Shown here: positions 56,074-64,000 of the stretch, piece after piece
Layout of the letters: every line of letters begins with the position of its first letter
Position numbering within the stretch: the stretch's first letter is position 1
Assembly (NCBI RefSeq): GCF_046097595.1
Contig: NZ_JBJUVG010000002.1
Coordinates: 186,001-250,000 of the forward strand
Direction of reading: 5' to 3'
Length of the DNA stretch: 64,000 bases
DNA from: Peptococcus simiae
GTDB lineage: Bacteria > Bacillota > Peptococcia > Peptococcales > Peptococcaceae
The notes under the pieces: model-generated
Seen by the model: only the letters and a program-made list of their open reading frames with translations
What the model was told of the DNA's origin: nothing
The model's database searches: none
Program-made: the position numbers and the translations under genes

Positions 56074-56102
56074 ATTATACTCAAAGATCTTCTTATCCAC
56101 AA
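56074..56102 (-). promoter_or_regulatory. Promoter of the lipoprotein-two-component operon
   Basis: Minus-strand -35 TTGTGG (56097-56102), 17-base spacer, -10 TATAAT (56074-56079), right after the permease stop. Confidence 0.8.
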
Positions 56103-56106
56103 GTTT

Positions 56107-56850
56107 TCACCCATCCACCCGCTTCCACCGGCATAGGTGTCGCTCAGCTAAGCCGATGAGCTCATACAGAAAAACACCCAGTAAAGAAAGGGCAATGATG
56201 GCCCCATACATGGCCGCATAGTCCCGCCGTTCCATGCCATCTAAAATAAGGGCCCCTAGGCCATCAAAGGAGGCAAAGGTTTCGGCAAAAAAGAGGACTG
56301 AAACGGCTGTCCCCATGCTCACCCGTAAAGCGGTGAGTAGGTCCGGCAGGCACCAGGGGAGGAGCAGGTGCCTAAAGGCCTGGATTCGGGAATCAGAAAG
56401 CATCCGCATCGCAAGAAGGCTCTCTGCCGGCACAGCTGCAGCGGCATCCCGCAGGACAACTAATAGCTGAAAGAATACAATTAAGGCAATCAAAAAAATC
56501 TTAGGAGCGTTTCCCAGGCCCAGAAGGACCACGAAAATCGGCAACAAGACAACTTTAGGCACTGGGTATAAGATGGATATAAAGGGGTCTAGCAAGCGGT
56601 TCAGCTGTTTCTTCCGCCCCATGGCCAGGCCCAGAGGCAAGGCAAAAACCAGGGCCAGGCCTGTTCCGGCCAAGACCCGCATCAGACTAATTGTGAAATC
56701 CTTGGCCAGCGCTCCCTCCCTGGCCAGGTCATAAAAGGCTAAAAAGGACGCCAGAGGCGTTGGCAAGAAGGGCTTGTCCATCAAAAGACTAAGGCCATGC
56801 CAACCGGCGAGCAAAATAAAGGTTGCAAGCAAAGTAGTTTTATGCTTCAT
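56107..56850 (-). CDS. ABC transporter permease (SsuC/TauC/NitT type)
   Basis: 247-aa inner-membrane permease with six or so hydrophobic segments and the BPD_transp_1 EAA-like loop (LRDAAAAVPAESLLAMRML). It imports the ligand of the adjacent binding protein. ATG 56850 overlaps the ATPase gene by 11 bases behind GAGGATAACC; 56862 is possible but lacks an RBS. Substrate cannot be read. Confidence 0.9.
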   Translation of the reverse strand: MKHKTTLLATFILLAGWHGLSLLMDKPFLPTPLASFLAFYDLAREGALAKDFTISLMRVLAGTGLALVFALPLGLAMGRKKQLNRLLDPFISILYPVPKVVLLPIFVVLLGLGNAPKIFLIALIVFFQLLVVLRDAAAAVPAESLLAMRMLSDSRIQAFRHLLLPWCLPDLLTALRVSMGTAVSVLFFAETFASFDGLGALILDGMERRDYAAMYGAIIALSLLGVFLYELIGLAERHLCRWKRVDG

Positions 56851-57562
56851 GGTTATCCTCACTTAGGGCTAGGGCAATCCGGGCTTTTAATTGGGACAAG
56901 TCATTTGAGTACTGCTTTTTATGTAAGATGAAGCTATTGCCATCCGGCTGCAGGAGAAAAAAGTGGTCTGCTAACCGCACGGCTTCTTCAATCTGGTGGG
57001 TGACTAAAACACTCGTCATATTATTGTTATCTAACAAGTCCAGTAAAAAGCCCTGCAACCTCTCCCTGGTAAAGGCATCTAAGGCCGAAAAGGGTTCGTC
57101 CAATAACAAGACTTCAGGGCGTGTCATCATGGCACGCCCTAAAGCAATTCGCTGCCGCTGCCCGCCGGATAGGGTCTGGGGGTAACGGTCTGCATATTCT
57201 TCTAATTGGAGCTGGCCCAGCATCTCCTGAATGGCCCGCTGCCGCCTTTTTCGGTCTATACCCTTTAGGCGGAGGGGCAGGTCCAAATTGTCGCTAACGG
57301 TTTTCCAGGGAAAAAGGCCATAGCTTTGAAATACCATCTGAATTCCTTCACAAGGGCCTGAGAGGGGCCCGCCTTGATAGCCGACATGCCCCTGGTCCGG
57401 CATCAATAAGCCGGCCAATAATTGGAGCAGAGTGGTCTTGCCGGACCCGGACCGACCGATGATGGCCCAGTGCTCGCCGGCGCCTATACTCAAATGGATA
57501 TCCTTTAGGACAGGCTTGCCGTCTGGATAGGAAAAATTCAGCTGGGATATTTCATAAACCAT
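56840..57562 (-). CDS. ABC transporter ATP-binding protein (nitrate/sulfonate/taurine type)
   Basis: 240-aa ATPase: Walker A GRSGSGKTTLLQ, Q-loop VFQSYGLFPWKTV, signature LSGGQRQRIALGRAMM, Walker B LLLDEPFSALD. The PWKTV motif after the Q-loop is typical of SsuB/TauB. It follows the binding-protein gene by 12 bases. Confidence 0.93.
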   Translation of the reverse strand: MVYEISQLNFSYPDGKPVLKDIHLSIGAGEHWAIIGRSGSGKTTLLQLLAGLLMPDQGHVGYQGGPLSGPCEGIQMVFQSYGLFPWKTVSDNLDLPLRLKGIDRKRRQRAIQEMLGQLQLEEYADRYPQTLSGGQRQRIALGRAMMTRPEVLLLDEPFSALDAFTRERLQGFLLDLLDNNNMTSVLVTHQIEEAVRLADHFFLLQPDGNSFILHKKQYSNDLSQLKARIALALSEDNHEA

Positions 57563-57574
57563 GTTCTACCTTCT

Positions 57575-58579
57575 TTATTTGATAAATGCCTGGTCAACCA
57601 TCTCTTCATACTTATAGGACTTATCTATCAACTGGCGGTCTAAGAGCCAGCGACTGACCCGGCCAACTTCTTCTTCACTGGGGACAGCTTTCGGGGTATA
57701 GGTTGGCATCCGGTAGCTGTCTTTCAGGGTATCCGGCACATGGGCGTTTTCCAGGGCTAGGGCCCGGTACTGGTCCGGATTGTCATTAATCCGCTGCATG
57801 GCCTCAAAGTAGGCTGCTGTGAATTTTTTCAGGGCCTCTTTTTGTGTCTCAATAGCTTCTGTAGACGCTAGGACGACGGACTGGGAAAAGTTCTCCGTTA
57901 AGGTGGTATCATCAATAACAACCTTGGCCCCTTGCTGGACCGCCGCACTGGCCAGGGGGTCCGGCAGAATTGCGGCATCAATATCCTTCCCGGCCAGGAG
58001 GGTTTCCATCCGCAACATCAGGTCCGGCATATTCACCCGCTCGACACTGGACCGGTCAATTTTGTAATAGTCCAAGTACTGGTCTAATAGGAAATCCATC
58101 ATCGTGTTATTGGAAATGGCCACCCGTTTTCCCTTCAAGTCTTCCGGCTTTTCAATGCCACTATTGGGGGCGGCACAAATTAAAAACCGGCCTTCTTGAG
58201 GGGTCGCACCGAAGGCATAGGAAATAATCCGGGTATCCGTTCCGCTTTTTTTCATCAAGCCCTGGACAATCATATCATTCATGACTACATCCAGCTGACC
58301 TGCTTCAAAGGCCTTGGATTGGTCAATGCTACTCTTAAAGGGATAGAGCTCAACTTGGACGCCTTTTTCTTTAAAAAGGCCATCCCGGTCTGCCACAATA
58401 AAGGGGAGGACATCATCAATAGAGAGGACACCAACCCGGAGGACTTGCCCCTCTTGGCTGGCAGCTGTTGAGCCGGCTTCCGATGCTTCTGACCCGGAGT
58501 CCGCCTGGCCACAGCCCGTAAGGCTAACTGCCAGTAGGGTGAGCAACAGCACATAAGAAATTACTTTTTTAAGGACCAT
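57575..58579 (-). CDS. ABC transporter substrate-binding lipoprotein (NitT/TauT/SsuA type)
   Basis: 334 aa. Signal peptide with lipobox LTGC, Cys23, then a Ser/Ala/Glu linker and a type II periplasmic-binding fold; motifs IDDVLPFIVADRDGLFKEKG and AFEAGQLDVVMNDMI match the NMT1/SsuA group. ATG 58579 follows GAGGTG. First of three transporter genes; the ligand is unknown, possibly a thiamine precursor, sulfonate or aromatic acid. Confidence 0.88.
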   Translation of the reverse strand: MVLKKVISYVLLLTLLAVSLTGCGQADSGSEASEAGSTAASQEGQVLRVGVLSIDDVLPFIVADRDGLFKEKGVQVELYPFKSSIDQSKAFEAGQLDVVMNDMIVQGLMKKSGTDTRIISYAFGATPQEGRFLICAAPNSGIEKPEDLKGKRVAISNNTMMDFLLDQYLDYYKIDRSSVERVNMPDLMLRMETLLAGKDIDAAILPDPLASAAVQQGAKVVIDDTTLTENFSQSVVLASTEAIETQKEALKKFTAAYFEAMQRINDNPDQYRALALENAHVPDTLKDSYRMPTYTPKAVPSEEEVGRVSRWLLDRQLIDKSYKYEEMVDQAFIK

Positions 58580-58587
58580 ATGACACC

Positions 58588-59688
58588 TCACGTAAACATA
58601 TTTTTTTCTTCTGCATCAATAACGACATTCAATCGATGGGCAAAAATATTGTCTAAGTGGTCCTTGACGGCCCCTAAGACGGGCCGCTCACTGGCAAAAT
58701 GGGTGGCGTCAATAAGGGCGATATCGGCTTCGCGGGCTTGTTGAAAGTCATGGTAGCCTAGGTCACCGGTTATATAGCAGTCCGCCCCTTTGGACTTGGC
58801 TTCTGCAATATAGCCGGAGGCCGACCCGCCACAGAGGGCAAGGGTGGTGATGAGCCGGTCATCATCCGTGCTGGACTGGATGGGCGTTTTGAGCCGGTCG
58901 CGAACGATGGCCTTAAAATCCTTAAAGGAAAGGGGCTCGGGCAAGTGGCCTATCCGGCCCAGGCCCAAGGCCTCTGACCGGCCTTCCTGGCGGAAGAGGT
59001 CATAGGCCACTTCTTCATAGGGATGGGCCTGATGCATGGCGGCTAAGACGGCCGGCAAGGCCGGACTGGAAACCAAAAGTTCTAAGGCCATTTCCGGCAC
59101 CGTCTCCACCTGTCCGGCTTCACCCAGGTAGGGGTTGGCCCTTTCCTTGGGGCGAAATTGTCCCTGGCCGGCCACTTGCCAGGCACACTGGTCATAGTCA
59201 CCCTGGTTACCGGCACCAGCAGCAAACAAGGCCTCTTTCACTACTGCCAGATGGGTCTCGGGTACAAAGACACGCAACTTGTAGTAGGCTTGCCTTTCCG
59301 TAACGGAAAGGGGTTCCCGACCCTCCAGATTGAATAGGTCAGCCAGGACATCATTGACGCCGCCCTCACAGATATCCAGGTTGGTATGGGCAGAAAAAAG
59401 GGCCATGTCATGGCGCACCAGGAAGGCCAATTCCCGGGCCGGAGAGGCCGTTTCCGCCAGGGACTTAACCGGCTTAAAAATCAGGGGGTGGTGGGTAATC
59501 ACCGCCTCACACCCGACCTCCTGCGCCCGTTGGAGCACATCCATAGTGGGCGTCAGGGCCAGGAAGACAGCGGTCACTGCCTGGTCTGGCCGGCCACAGG
59601 CCAGCCCTGGGTTATCCCAAGATTCTGCCAGCCGGCTTGGGGCCAGCGCTTCCATTGCCTGGATAATATCATGCATCTGAATAGCCAT
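58588..59688 (-). CDS. Nif3-family dinuclear metal protein (YqfO type, with inserted domain)
   Basis: 366 aa. N-terminal metal site GCEAVITHHPLIFK and SAHTNLD (about residues 59-103), an inserted PII-like domain (about 125-235), and the C-terminal half with GGSASGY, DCYITGDLGYHD and DATHFASE. Hexameric Nif3 proteins are common but their reaction is unsettled (a GTP cyclohydrolase I-like activity has been proposed). It overlaps trmK by 20 bases, the usual trmK-nif3 pair. Confidence 0.92.
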   Translation of the reverse strand: MAIQMHDIIQAMEALAPSRLAESWDNPGLACGRPDQAVTAVFLALTPTMDVLQRAQEVGCEAVITHHPLIFKPVKSLAETASPARELAFLVRHDMALFSAHTNLDICEGGVNDVLADLFNLEGREPLSVTERQAYYKLRVFVPETHLAVVKEALFAAGAGNQGDYDQCAWQVAGQGQFRPKERANPYLGEAGQVETVPEMALELLVSSPALPAVLAAMHQAHPYEEVAYDLFRQEGRSEALGLGRIGHLPEPLSFKDFKAIVRDRLKTPIQSSTDDDRLITTLALCGGSASGYIAEAKSKGADCYITGDLGYHDFQQAREADIALIDATHFASERPVLGAVKDHLDNIFAHRLNVVIDAEEKNMFT

Positions 59689-60376
59689 ATCGCTTCTCCC
59701 ATTCCTTCCAAATCGCTTGTAGACTGATCATTTTCTCCCGGATGGCCGGATGCTCCTCCGCTGCAAGGGCCATTTTGGCCAAGGCCCGTTTGTCTGCCGC
59801 TCTCCGCCAGGCCAAGTAGGTACGGGATAAGCTGTCCCTTCCCTGGGCGATGATGGGCCCCAGGCGGATATCCAGCTGACTGAGTCCTTGGGGCTCTGGT
59901 GCCTTGTCCAAAACAATAATTTCATAAAAGTAGCCATCTTCCATGACAACCTGTTCATCATAGATGGCATAGCCTTGGTCTTGGGCCCATTGGCGTACCA
60001 GCCAGGGGGACCGTTGGGGGGACAGGATGAGGCGACCGGCGGCCTGGGCCACTTCCGGCCTGGCCTTGAGCATTTGTTCAATGAGCTTGCCGCCAACGCC
60101 GGCAATGACAATCACGTCACATTCACCGGGGTCTAAGACCTCTAGGCCATCGCCCTGACGGAAGACCAGCCGGCCGGGTTGAATCGCTTCTTCTGCAGCG
60201 GCCCGCCGGGCCCGACGCAGGGGCTCTGACCGGAGGTCAGCAGCAATGGCCAAATCCACCGCACCTGCTTGCACTAAGGCGCGAGCCAACTGGGCATGGT
60301 CGCAGGCAATATCCGCCAGACGACTCCCCGCCGGAACATAGCCAGTGATGGTTTGTAAGCGGTTAGAGAGCATCAT
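59669..60376 (-). CDS. trmK: tRNA (adenine22-N1)-methyltransferase TrmK
   Basis: 235-aa Rossmann SAM-dependent methyltransferase. Motif I is seen as LADIACDHAQLA (about residues 20-31), followed by ADLRSEPLRRA and a GDG loop; the later SPQRSPWLVRQW and EDGYFYEIIV are typical of TrmK. It methylates A22 of some tRNAs. Start ATG 60376 (or 60373) overlaps pgeF's stop. Confidence 0.9.
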   Translation of the reverse strand: MMLSNRLQTITGYVPAGSRLADIACDHAQLARALVQAGAVDLAIAADLRSEPLRRARRAAAEEAIQPGRLVFRQGDGLEVLDPGECDVIVIAGVGGKLIEQMLKARPEVAQAAGRLILSPQRSPWLVRQWAQDQGYAIYDEQVVMEDGYFYEIIVLDKAPEPQGLSQLDIRLGPIIAQGRDSLSRTYLAWRRAADKRALAKMALAAEEHPAIREKMISLQAIWKEWEKRYGYSDA

Positions 60377-61197
60377 ACCGCCCCATCGAGCATAATAAAG
60401 GCACCCATCCGACCGGTGTCAGCAAAGCTCCGCCGGTGCGAAAAGAAGAGGTCATTCCGGCTAAAGGTACACAGGTCGATGTGGTCAATGTTTTCCCCAC
60501 GGATACCAGCCCCTTCCAGTTGCCAGGTTAGGGCCAGACGAATATCAAACAGGGCCTTATGATCATAAGGGCTTTCCCGCAAGAGGTCCATCCAGTTGCC
60601 ACTATGTCCTTGAACCGCTTCAATGACTTCCGTCGACACTTCAAAAACATCCGGTCCAATACAGGGACCAATGACCACCTCTATTTCTGCCGGATCGCTT
60701 TCAAAGTACATGGTCATCGCCCGGACTGTTTCGCCGGCAATCCCACTTACCGTCCCCCGCCAACCGGCATGGCAAGCCCCAATCGCCTGGTTGTAGGGGT
60801 CATAAAAGAGGACCGGCGGGCAATCGGCAAAGGTCACAAATAAGGCACACCGCTTGGCATTGGTGACCATCCCGTCTGCCTCTGCCGGCACTGAGCCCAG
60901 GTCCAGATAGCCCTTCCCCTTGTCCTCTTCGCCGATATAAGCCACCCGGTTGCTGTGCACAAAGGAAAGGCTAACAGCCTCTTCCGGGCGAATGCCAAAC
61001 TGGCTTAAAAAGCGGATACGGTTGGCCTGCACACACGCCGGCAGGTCCTGGGTCTTTAAGCCTAGGTTTAAACCGCGATAGGGGTAGCGACTGGCGCCAC
61101 CTAACCGCGTTGAAAAGGCATGACAAAGGCCGGGATGCCGGTCAAAGCTTGAGGCAGTCAGCCAAGTTAACATTCTCTCCGTTCTTAATTCCACCAT
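60373..61197 (-). CDS. pgeF: Purine nucleoside phosphorylase/peptidoglycan-editing laccase-domain protein (PgeF/YlmD)
   Basis: 274 aa, DUF152/laccase-like copper-or-zinc protein. Metal ligands: SFVHSNRV, FADCPPVLF with Cys, and GACHAGWRG. Family members act on purine nucleosides and on wrongly built peptidoglycan precursors. ATG 61197 is close behind AGGAGGGCAA; longer frame discarded. It lies between cydC and trmK in one run. Confidence 0.88.
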   Translation of the reverse strand: MVELRTERMLTWLTASSFDRHPGLCHAFSTRLGGASRYPYRGLNLGLKTQDLPACVQANRIRFLSQFGIRPEEAVSLSFVHSNRVAYIGEEDKGKGYLDLGSVPAEADGMVTNAKRCALFVTFADCPPVLFYDPYNQAIGACHAGWRGTVSGIAGETVRAMTMYFESDPAEIEVVIGPCIGPDVFEVSTEVIEAVQGHSGNWMDLLRESPYDHKALFDIRLALTWQLEGAGIRGENIDHIDLCTFSRNDLFFSHRRSFADTGRMGAFIMLDGAV

Positions 61198-61205
61198 TTG
61201 CCCTC

Positions 61206-62927
61206 CTATATTCGCTCTTGCTCTAACCGCCACAAATTCTGGTAATATTCCGATTCTGCCAATAATGTTGAATGAGGACCACTTGCGCATATTTTACCAT
61301 GTTGAAAGAGGTAAATAAAGTCAACAAAGGGTAACGTTTTTAATTCATGGGTGATTAAGATGACCGTCTTGTCGGCTGCCCATTGGTCTAAAAAGGCATC
61401 CAACATCTGGGAGGTTAGACCATCCAAGTTATGCAGGGGCTCATCTAAAATCACAATATCCGGATTTTGCAAGATCACCCGGGCCAGGGCCAAGCGCTGG
61501 CGCTCCCCACCGGACAGACGGGTCCCATTTTCTAAAATGGAGGTATCTAACCCTTCCGGCCAAGCCGCAACCACCTGGTCCAGCTGGACAGCCTTGAGAA
61601 CTTCCATGAGCTCTGGGTCCTCTGCCTCCGGCTTAGCTAAGCGCAGGTTATCTCGGATAGAGGTATTGAAAAAGGCCGGCGTTTGCTCCAAATAGCCGAT
61701 GGTATCCCGTAAAAAACTTTCCTCCACCTGGTCCAAGGGCAGGCCGCCTAGGCGCACCTCTCCCCTATCCGGCCGCCACAGGCGGAGCAAGAGCCGGGCG
61801 AGGCTGGTTTTACCGCTGCCACTGGTCCCTACAAAGGCCACATGGCGGCCATGAGGGATTTCCAAATGGATATCTTTGAGGGCCTCTCCTTCCAGCTGGT
61901 GGTAAGAAAAGCCTACCCCCTCAACCTGGATATCCAGGCTGGCGGGTAATTGGTCGCCAGCGGGTGGAAGGGGCCTGCTGGGCCGGATATCTGCCAATTC
62001 CTTCGCTGCCTCTAAGGACATCCAACACTCGCGCAGGGCCTGGGGCAGCTGGTTGAGGGTCTCAAAACTGGCCATGGCCACAAGGGTCAACATGGGTAAA
62101 ACCCAAATCGACAAGTCCCCCGCCCTGACTGCCGGTGCTGTAAGCACTAAGACGCCCAGGGCCGTACCATGAGCCAAAAAGGCCAAACCATGAATGGCCA
62201 GTCTTTCGACCCAGACCCCCTGCCTTTGCGCTTGCAAGTCGGCATGGGATAGTTGGTTGACCCGGTCTTCCAAGTGGTCACCAAAATCACTGGTCTGCCA
62301 TTCAAAGAGGCCATGAAAGATATCCGTAAAGGTATTGGATAATTCATCCCTGGACTGGCGGCGCTTATGGTCAATCTTAATCTGACTGCGCACCGATAGG
62401 AGCGGAATCAGGCAGAAGGAAACCAGCAAGTCACAGGCCAGGAGGATACCGGCCGGCAGCACGTAGAGACTGGTAAAAATCGAGGTCCCCAGGATGACCA
62501 AAATCGTCCCCACCGGCAGGGAAACCACTCGGAGGTAAAAGTACTTGAGCACCTCCACATCACCGATGAGGCGGTTATATAACTGCCCCTCCGAATAGCC
62601 TTGAATCAGGTCTGGGACCAGGGGCTCCAGGCGCTTGTAGAGGGCCTCCCGCAGGCCTGTTAAAATTCGAAAGGCCAGGCTGTGATTATAAAGGCGTTCT
62701 GCATAGCGGACAGCTGCCCTGCCTGTCCCAAAAAAGCGAACCCCGGTAATCAGGGGCATGAGCAGGAGGAGCTCAGGCTTCAGGGCCGCCCGGGTCAAAA
62801 GTACCCCGGACGTTGCCAGGAGGCCTACATTTCCAAAAACCGTCAGGGCAACCAATAAGGCGCCCAGAATAATCCGATACCGCATCGGCTTAAGCATCTG
62901 CAGTAAAAACTGCCAGGCGTCACGCAT
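61206..62927 (-). CDS. cydC: Thiol reductant ABC exporter, CydC subunit
   Basis: About 573 aa. Six-helix ABC membrane domain (about 10-300), then ATPase with Walker A GTSGSGKTSLA, signature RLSGGERQRLALAR and Walker B VILDEPLHNLD. With CydD it exports cysteine or glutathione-type thiols, needed for assembly of cytochrome bd quinol oxidase. ATG 62927 follows AGGAGGTGG and overlaps cydD by 8 bases. cydAB would be expected to the right of the window. Confidence 0.92.
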   Translation of the reverse strand: MRDAWQFLLQMLKPMRYRIILGALLVALTVFGNVGLLATSGVLLTRAALKPELLLLMPLITGVRFFGTGRAAVRYAERLYNHSLAFRILTGLREALYKRLEPLVPDLIQGYSEGQLYNRLIGDVEVLKYFYLRVVSLPVGTILVILGTSIFTSLYVLPAGILLACDLLVSFCLIPLLSVRSQIKIDHKRRQSRDELSNTFTDIFHGLFEWQTSDFGDHLEDRVNQLSHADLQAQRQGVWVERLAIHGLAFLAHGTALGVLVLTAPAVRAGDLSIWVLPMLTLVAMASFETLNQLPQALRECWMSLEAAKELADIRPSRPLPPAGDQLPASLDIQVEGVGFSYHQLEGEALKDIHLEIPHGRHVAFVGTSGSGKTSLARLLLRLWRPDRGEVRLGGLPLDQVEESFLRDTIGYLEQTPAFFNTSIRDNLRLAKPEAEDPELMEVLKAVQLDQVVAAWPEGLDTSILENGTRLSGGERQRLALARVILQNPDIVILDEPLHNLDGLTSQMLDAFLDQWAADKTVILITHELKTLPFVDFIYLFQHGKICASGPHSTLLAESEYYQNLWRLEQERI

Positions 62928-64000
62928 GGCTGCCACCTCCTGTCAGAGCATAGAAGGCCCCTTGTCGGGCCATCAACTGGTCGTAAGTCCCCCGTTCCAC
63001 CAGCCGGCCCTTATCCATAACCAGGACCTGGTCAGCATCCCGGATGGTATGAAGGCGGTGGGCAATCATAAAGGCCGACCGGCCGGCTAGAAGGTTTTTC
63101 AGGGCACCTAGAACCTGGCTTTCACTGGCCAGGTCCAGGTGGTCTGTCGGTTCATCCAGAAAAACGACTTCTGAAGCCTGATAAAAGACCCGGGAAATGG
63201 CTAATAAGGCCGTTTGACCGCCGGAAAGGGTATGGACCCCCTGACCGACAGGCGTTTCCAGACCTGCAGGCAGGTCAGCCAGCAGACCGGTCAGGCCTGA
63301 TACCTCAGATGCCCGCCTCACCCGGTTGGGCTCCGGCTGATTTTCCAGGGCAATATTATGGGCGATGGTGGTCCGAAATACATAGGGGTCCTGGGGAACT
63401 AGGCCTATTTTTGCCTGCCAGATGGCAACCTGGTCCTTGAGGGGCTTGCCGTTTAAGAGGATTTCACCGGCTGTGGGGGTGATAAAGCCTAGGGCCAGGT
63501 ATAAAAGGGTGGTCTTCCCACTGCCGCTCATACCCACCAAGGCAAGCTTTTCCCCTGCCCGCCAGTTAAAACTGATGTCTTCGACAGCCAAGGCCGGGCT
63601 CCCCGGATAATTATAGGAAACATTTTTAAATTCCAAATGGTCAAAGGCCTGGGCCGGTACCCGGACCTGGGTCTGCCGGTCAGGCAACTGCAAAAAGGCA
63701 TAAATATCCTGGGCCGCCTCATCGGCATCCATACCGGAGTGGAAAAACCCGCCCAGTTCCCGCATGGGCTGGTAGTATTCCGGGGCCAGTAAGAGGATGA
63801 AGAAGGCCGGCAGGTAATTTAACTCCCCGGTCACCAAGCGTAGGCCCAGGCCCACCGCAACAATAGCAATGGACAAGGTAGCCGCCAGTTCAAGGACCAG
63901 GGAAGATAGAAAGGCCCAGCGCTGAACCTTCAAGGTCGTTACCCGGTAACTTTCACTGACTTCAGCAATCCGCTCACCCTGGTCCTTGCTTCTGCCAAGA
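62920..64000 (-). CDS. cydD: Thiol reductant ABC exporter, CydD subunit (partial)
   Basis: Runs off the right edge; about 360 C-terminal codons are present. The frame stays open to base 64000: LGRSKDQGERIAEVSESYRV precedes the apparent start at 63933, which is only an internal TTG. The end of the membrane domain and the full ATPase are visible: Walker A GMSGSGKTTLLYL, signature LSGGQTALLA (Q-rich variant), Walker B VFLDEPTDHLD. Forms a heterodimer with CydC. Confidence 0.93.
   Translation of the reverse strand, partial: LGRSKDQGERIAEVSESYRVTTLKVQRWAFLSSLVLELAATLSIAIVAVGLGLRLVTGELNYLPAFFILLLAPEYYQPMRELGGFFHSGMDADEAAQDIYAFLQLPDRQTQVRVPAQAFDHLEFKNVSYNYPGSPALAVEDISFNWRAGEKLALVGMSGSGKTTLLYLALGFITPTAGEILLNGKPLKDQVAIWQAKIGLVPQDPYVFRTTIAHNIALENQPEPNRVRRASEVSGLTGLLADLPAGLETPVGQGVHTLSGGQTALLAISRVFYQASEVVFLDEPTDHLDLASESQVLGALKNLLAGRSAFMIAHRLHTIRDADQVLVMDKGRLVERGTYDQLMARQGAFYALTGGGSHA

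Noticed and set aside
63898..63933. TTG at 63933 as the start of cydD
   Set aside because: The frame is open to the window edge with family-typical residues upstream, so this is an internal codon.

Overview
The window looks like chromosome from a low-to-mid G+C Gram-positive anaerobe (Bacillota, Clostridia; a Peptococcaceae-type organism is my best guess, not proven). Supporting signs are a glycine T-box leader, two-subunit glyQ/glyS, a two-component heptaprenyl diphosphate synthase (hepS/hepT) plus menA for menaquinone, PrsA, formate-tetrahydrofolate ligase, a 2[4Fe-4S] ferredoxin, an OmpR-type two-component system, cydDC, and strong AGGAGG ribosome binding sites before nearly every gene. 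No sporulation gene is visible, even beside mfd/pth/prs/glmU where spoVG and spoVT often lie. By eye the base composition is near or slightly above half G+C.

Layout. 1-3.3 kb: end of hepS/hepT, then a punA-mtnA-class II aldolase operon that looks like 5'-deoxynucleoside or methylthioadenosine salvage. 3.4-10.9 kb: one long minus-strand operon yhbY-proB-proA-nadD-yqeK-rsfS-murI-dgk-ftsE-ftsX. 11-13 kb: coiled-coil M23 hydrolase, RNase H1 (apparently starting at ATT) and ferredoxin. 13.4 kb: menA on the plus strand. 14.3-20.4 kb: nrdR-recO, then a T-box-led glyQ-glyS-fhs operon. 20.5-25.8 kb: a winged-helix membrane protein, thioredoxin, tcdA, a DUF1858 protein, a class A penicillin-binding protein with a Gln-rich tail, RNase P RNA and a HEAT-like protein. 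25.9-30.6 kb: glucosaminidase, cyclophilin, smpB-rnr. 30.8-34.8 kb: an ArgR-type operator driving an unknown 108-aa gene with argF-argG-argH. 34.8 kb: cinA.

36.1-37.9 kb is an IS1182-type insertion between cinA and prsA. 38-46.4 kb is a housekeeping block ispE-glmU-prs-pth-mfd-prsA. 46.6-50.5 kb starts at tRNA-Leu and holds two linked phage-type genes (a HExxH peptidase-like protein and a large polyvalent-protein fragment), read here as the remnant of a degraded prophage. 50.7-52.5 kb: copper-amine-oxidase-stalk protein, tRNA-Cys, ferritin. 52.6-56.1 kb: lipoprotein-response regulator-histidine kinase operon. 56.1-64 kb: a continuous minus-strand run cydD-cydC-pgeF-trmK-nif3-type gene-ABC transporter (binding protein, ATPase, permease); cydD runs off the right edge.

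Most of the window is ordinary housekeeping DNA. The most unusual points are the T-box operon that includes fhs, the unknown protein inside an ArgR-controlled arginine operon, the ATT start of RNase H1, the punA-mtnA-aldolase combination, the palindrome over the prsA -10 box, a 28-bp perfect palindrome, several very small membrane-protein ORFs and the phage remnant. I found no CRISPR array, rRNA or convincing new defence system.
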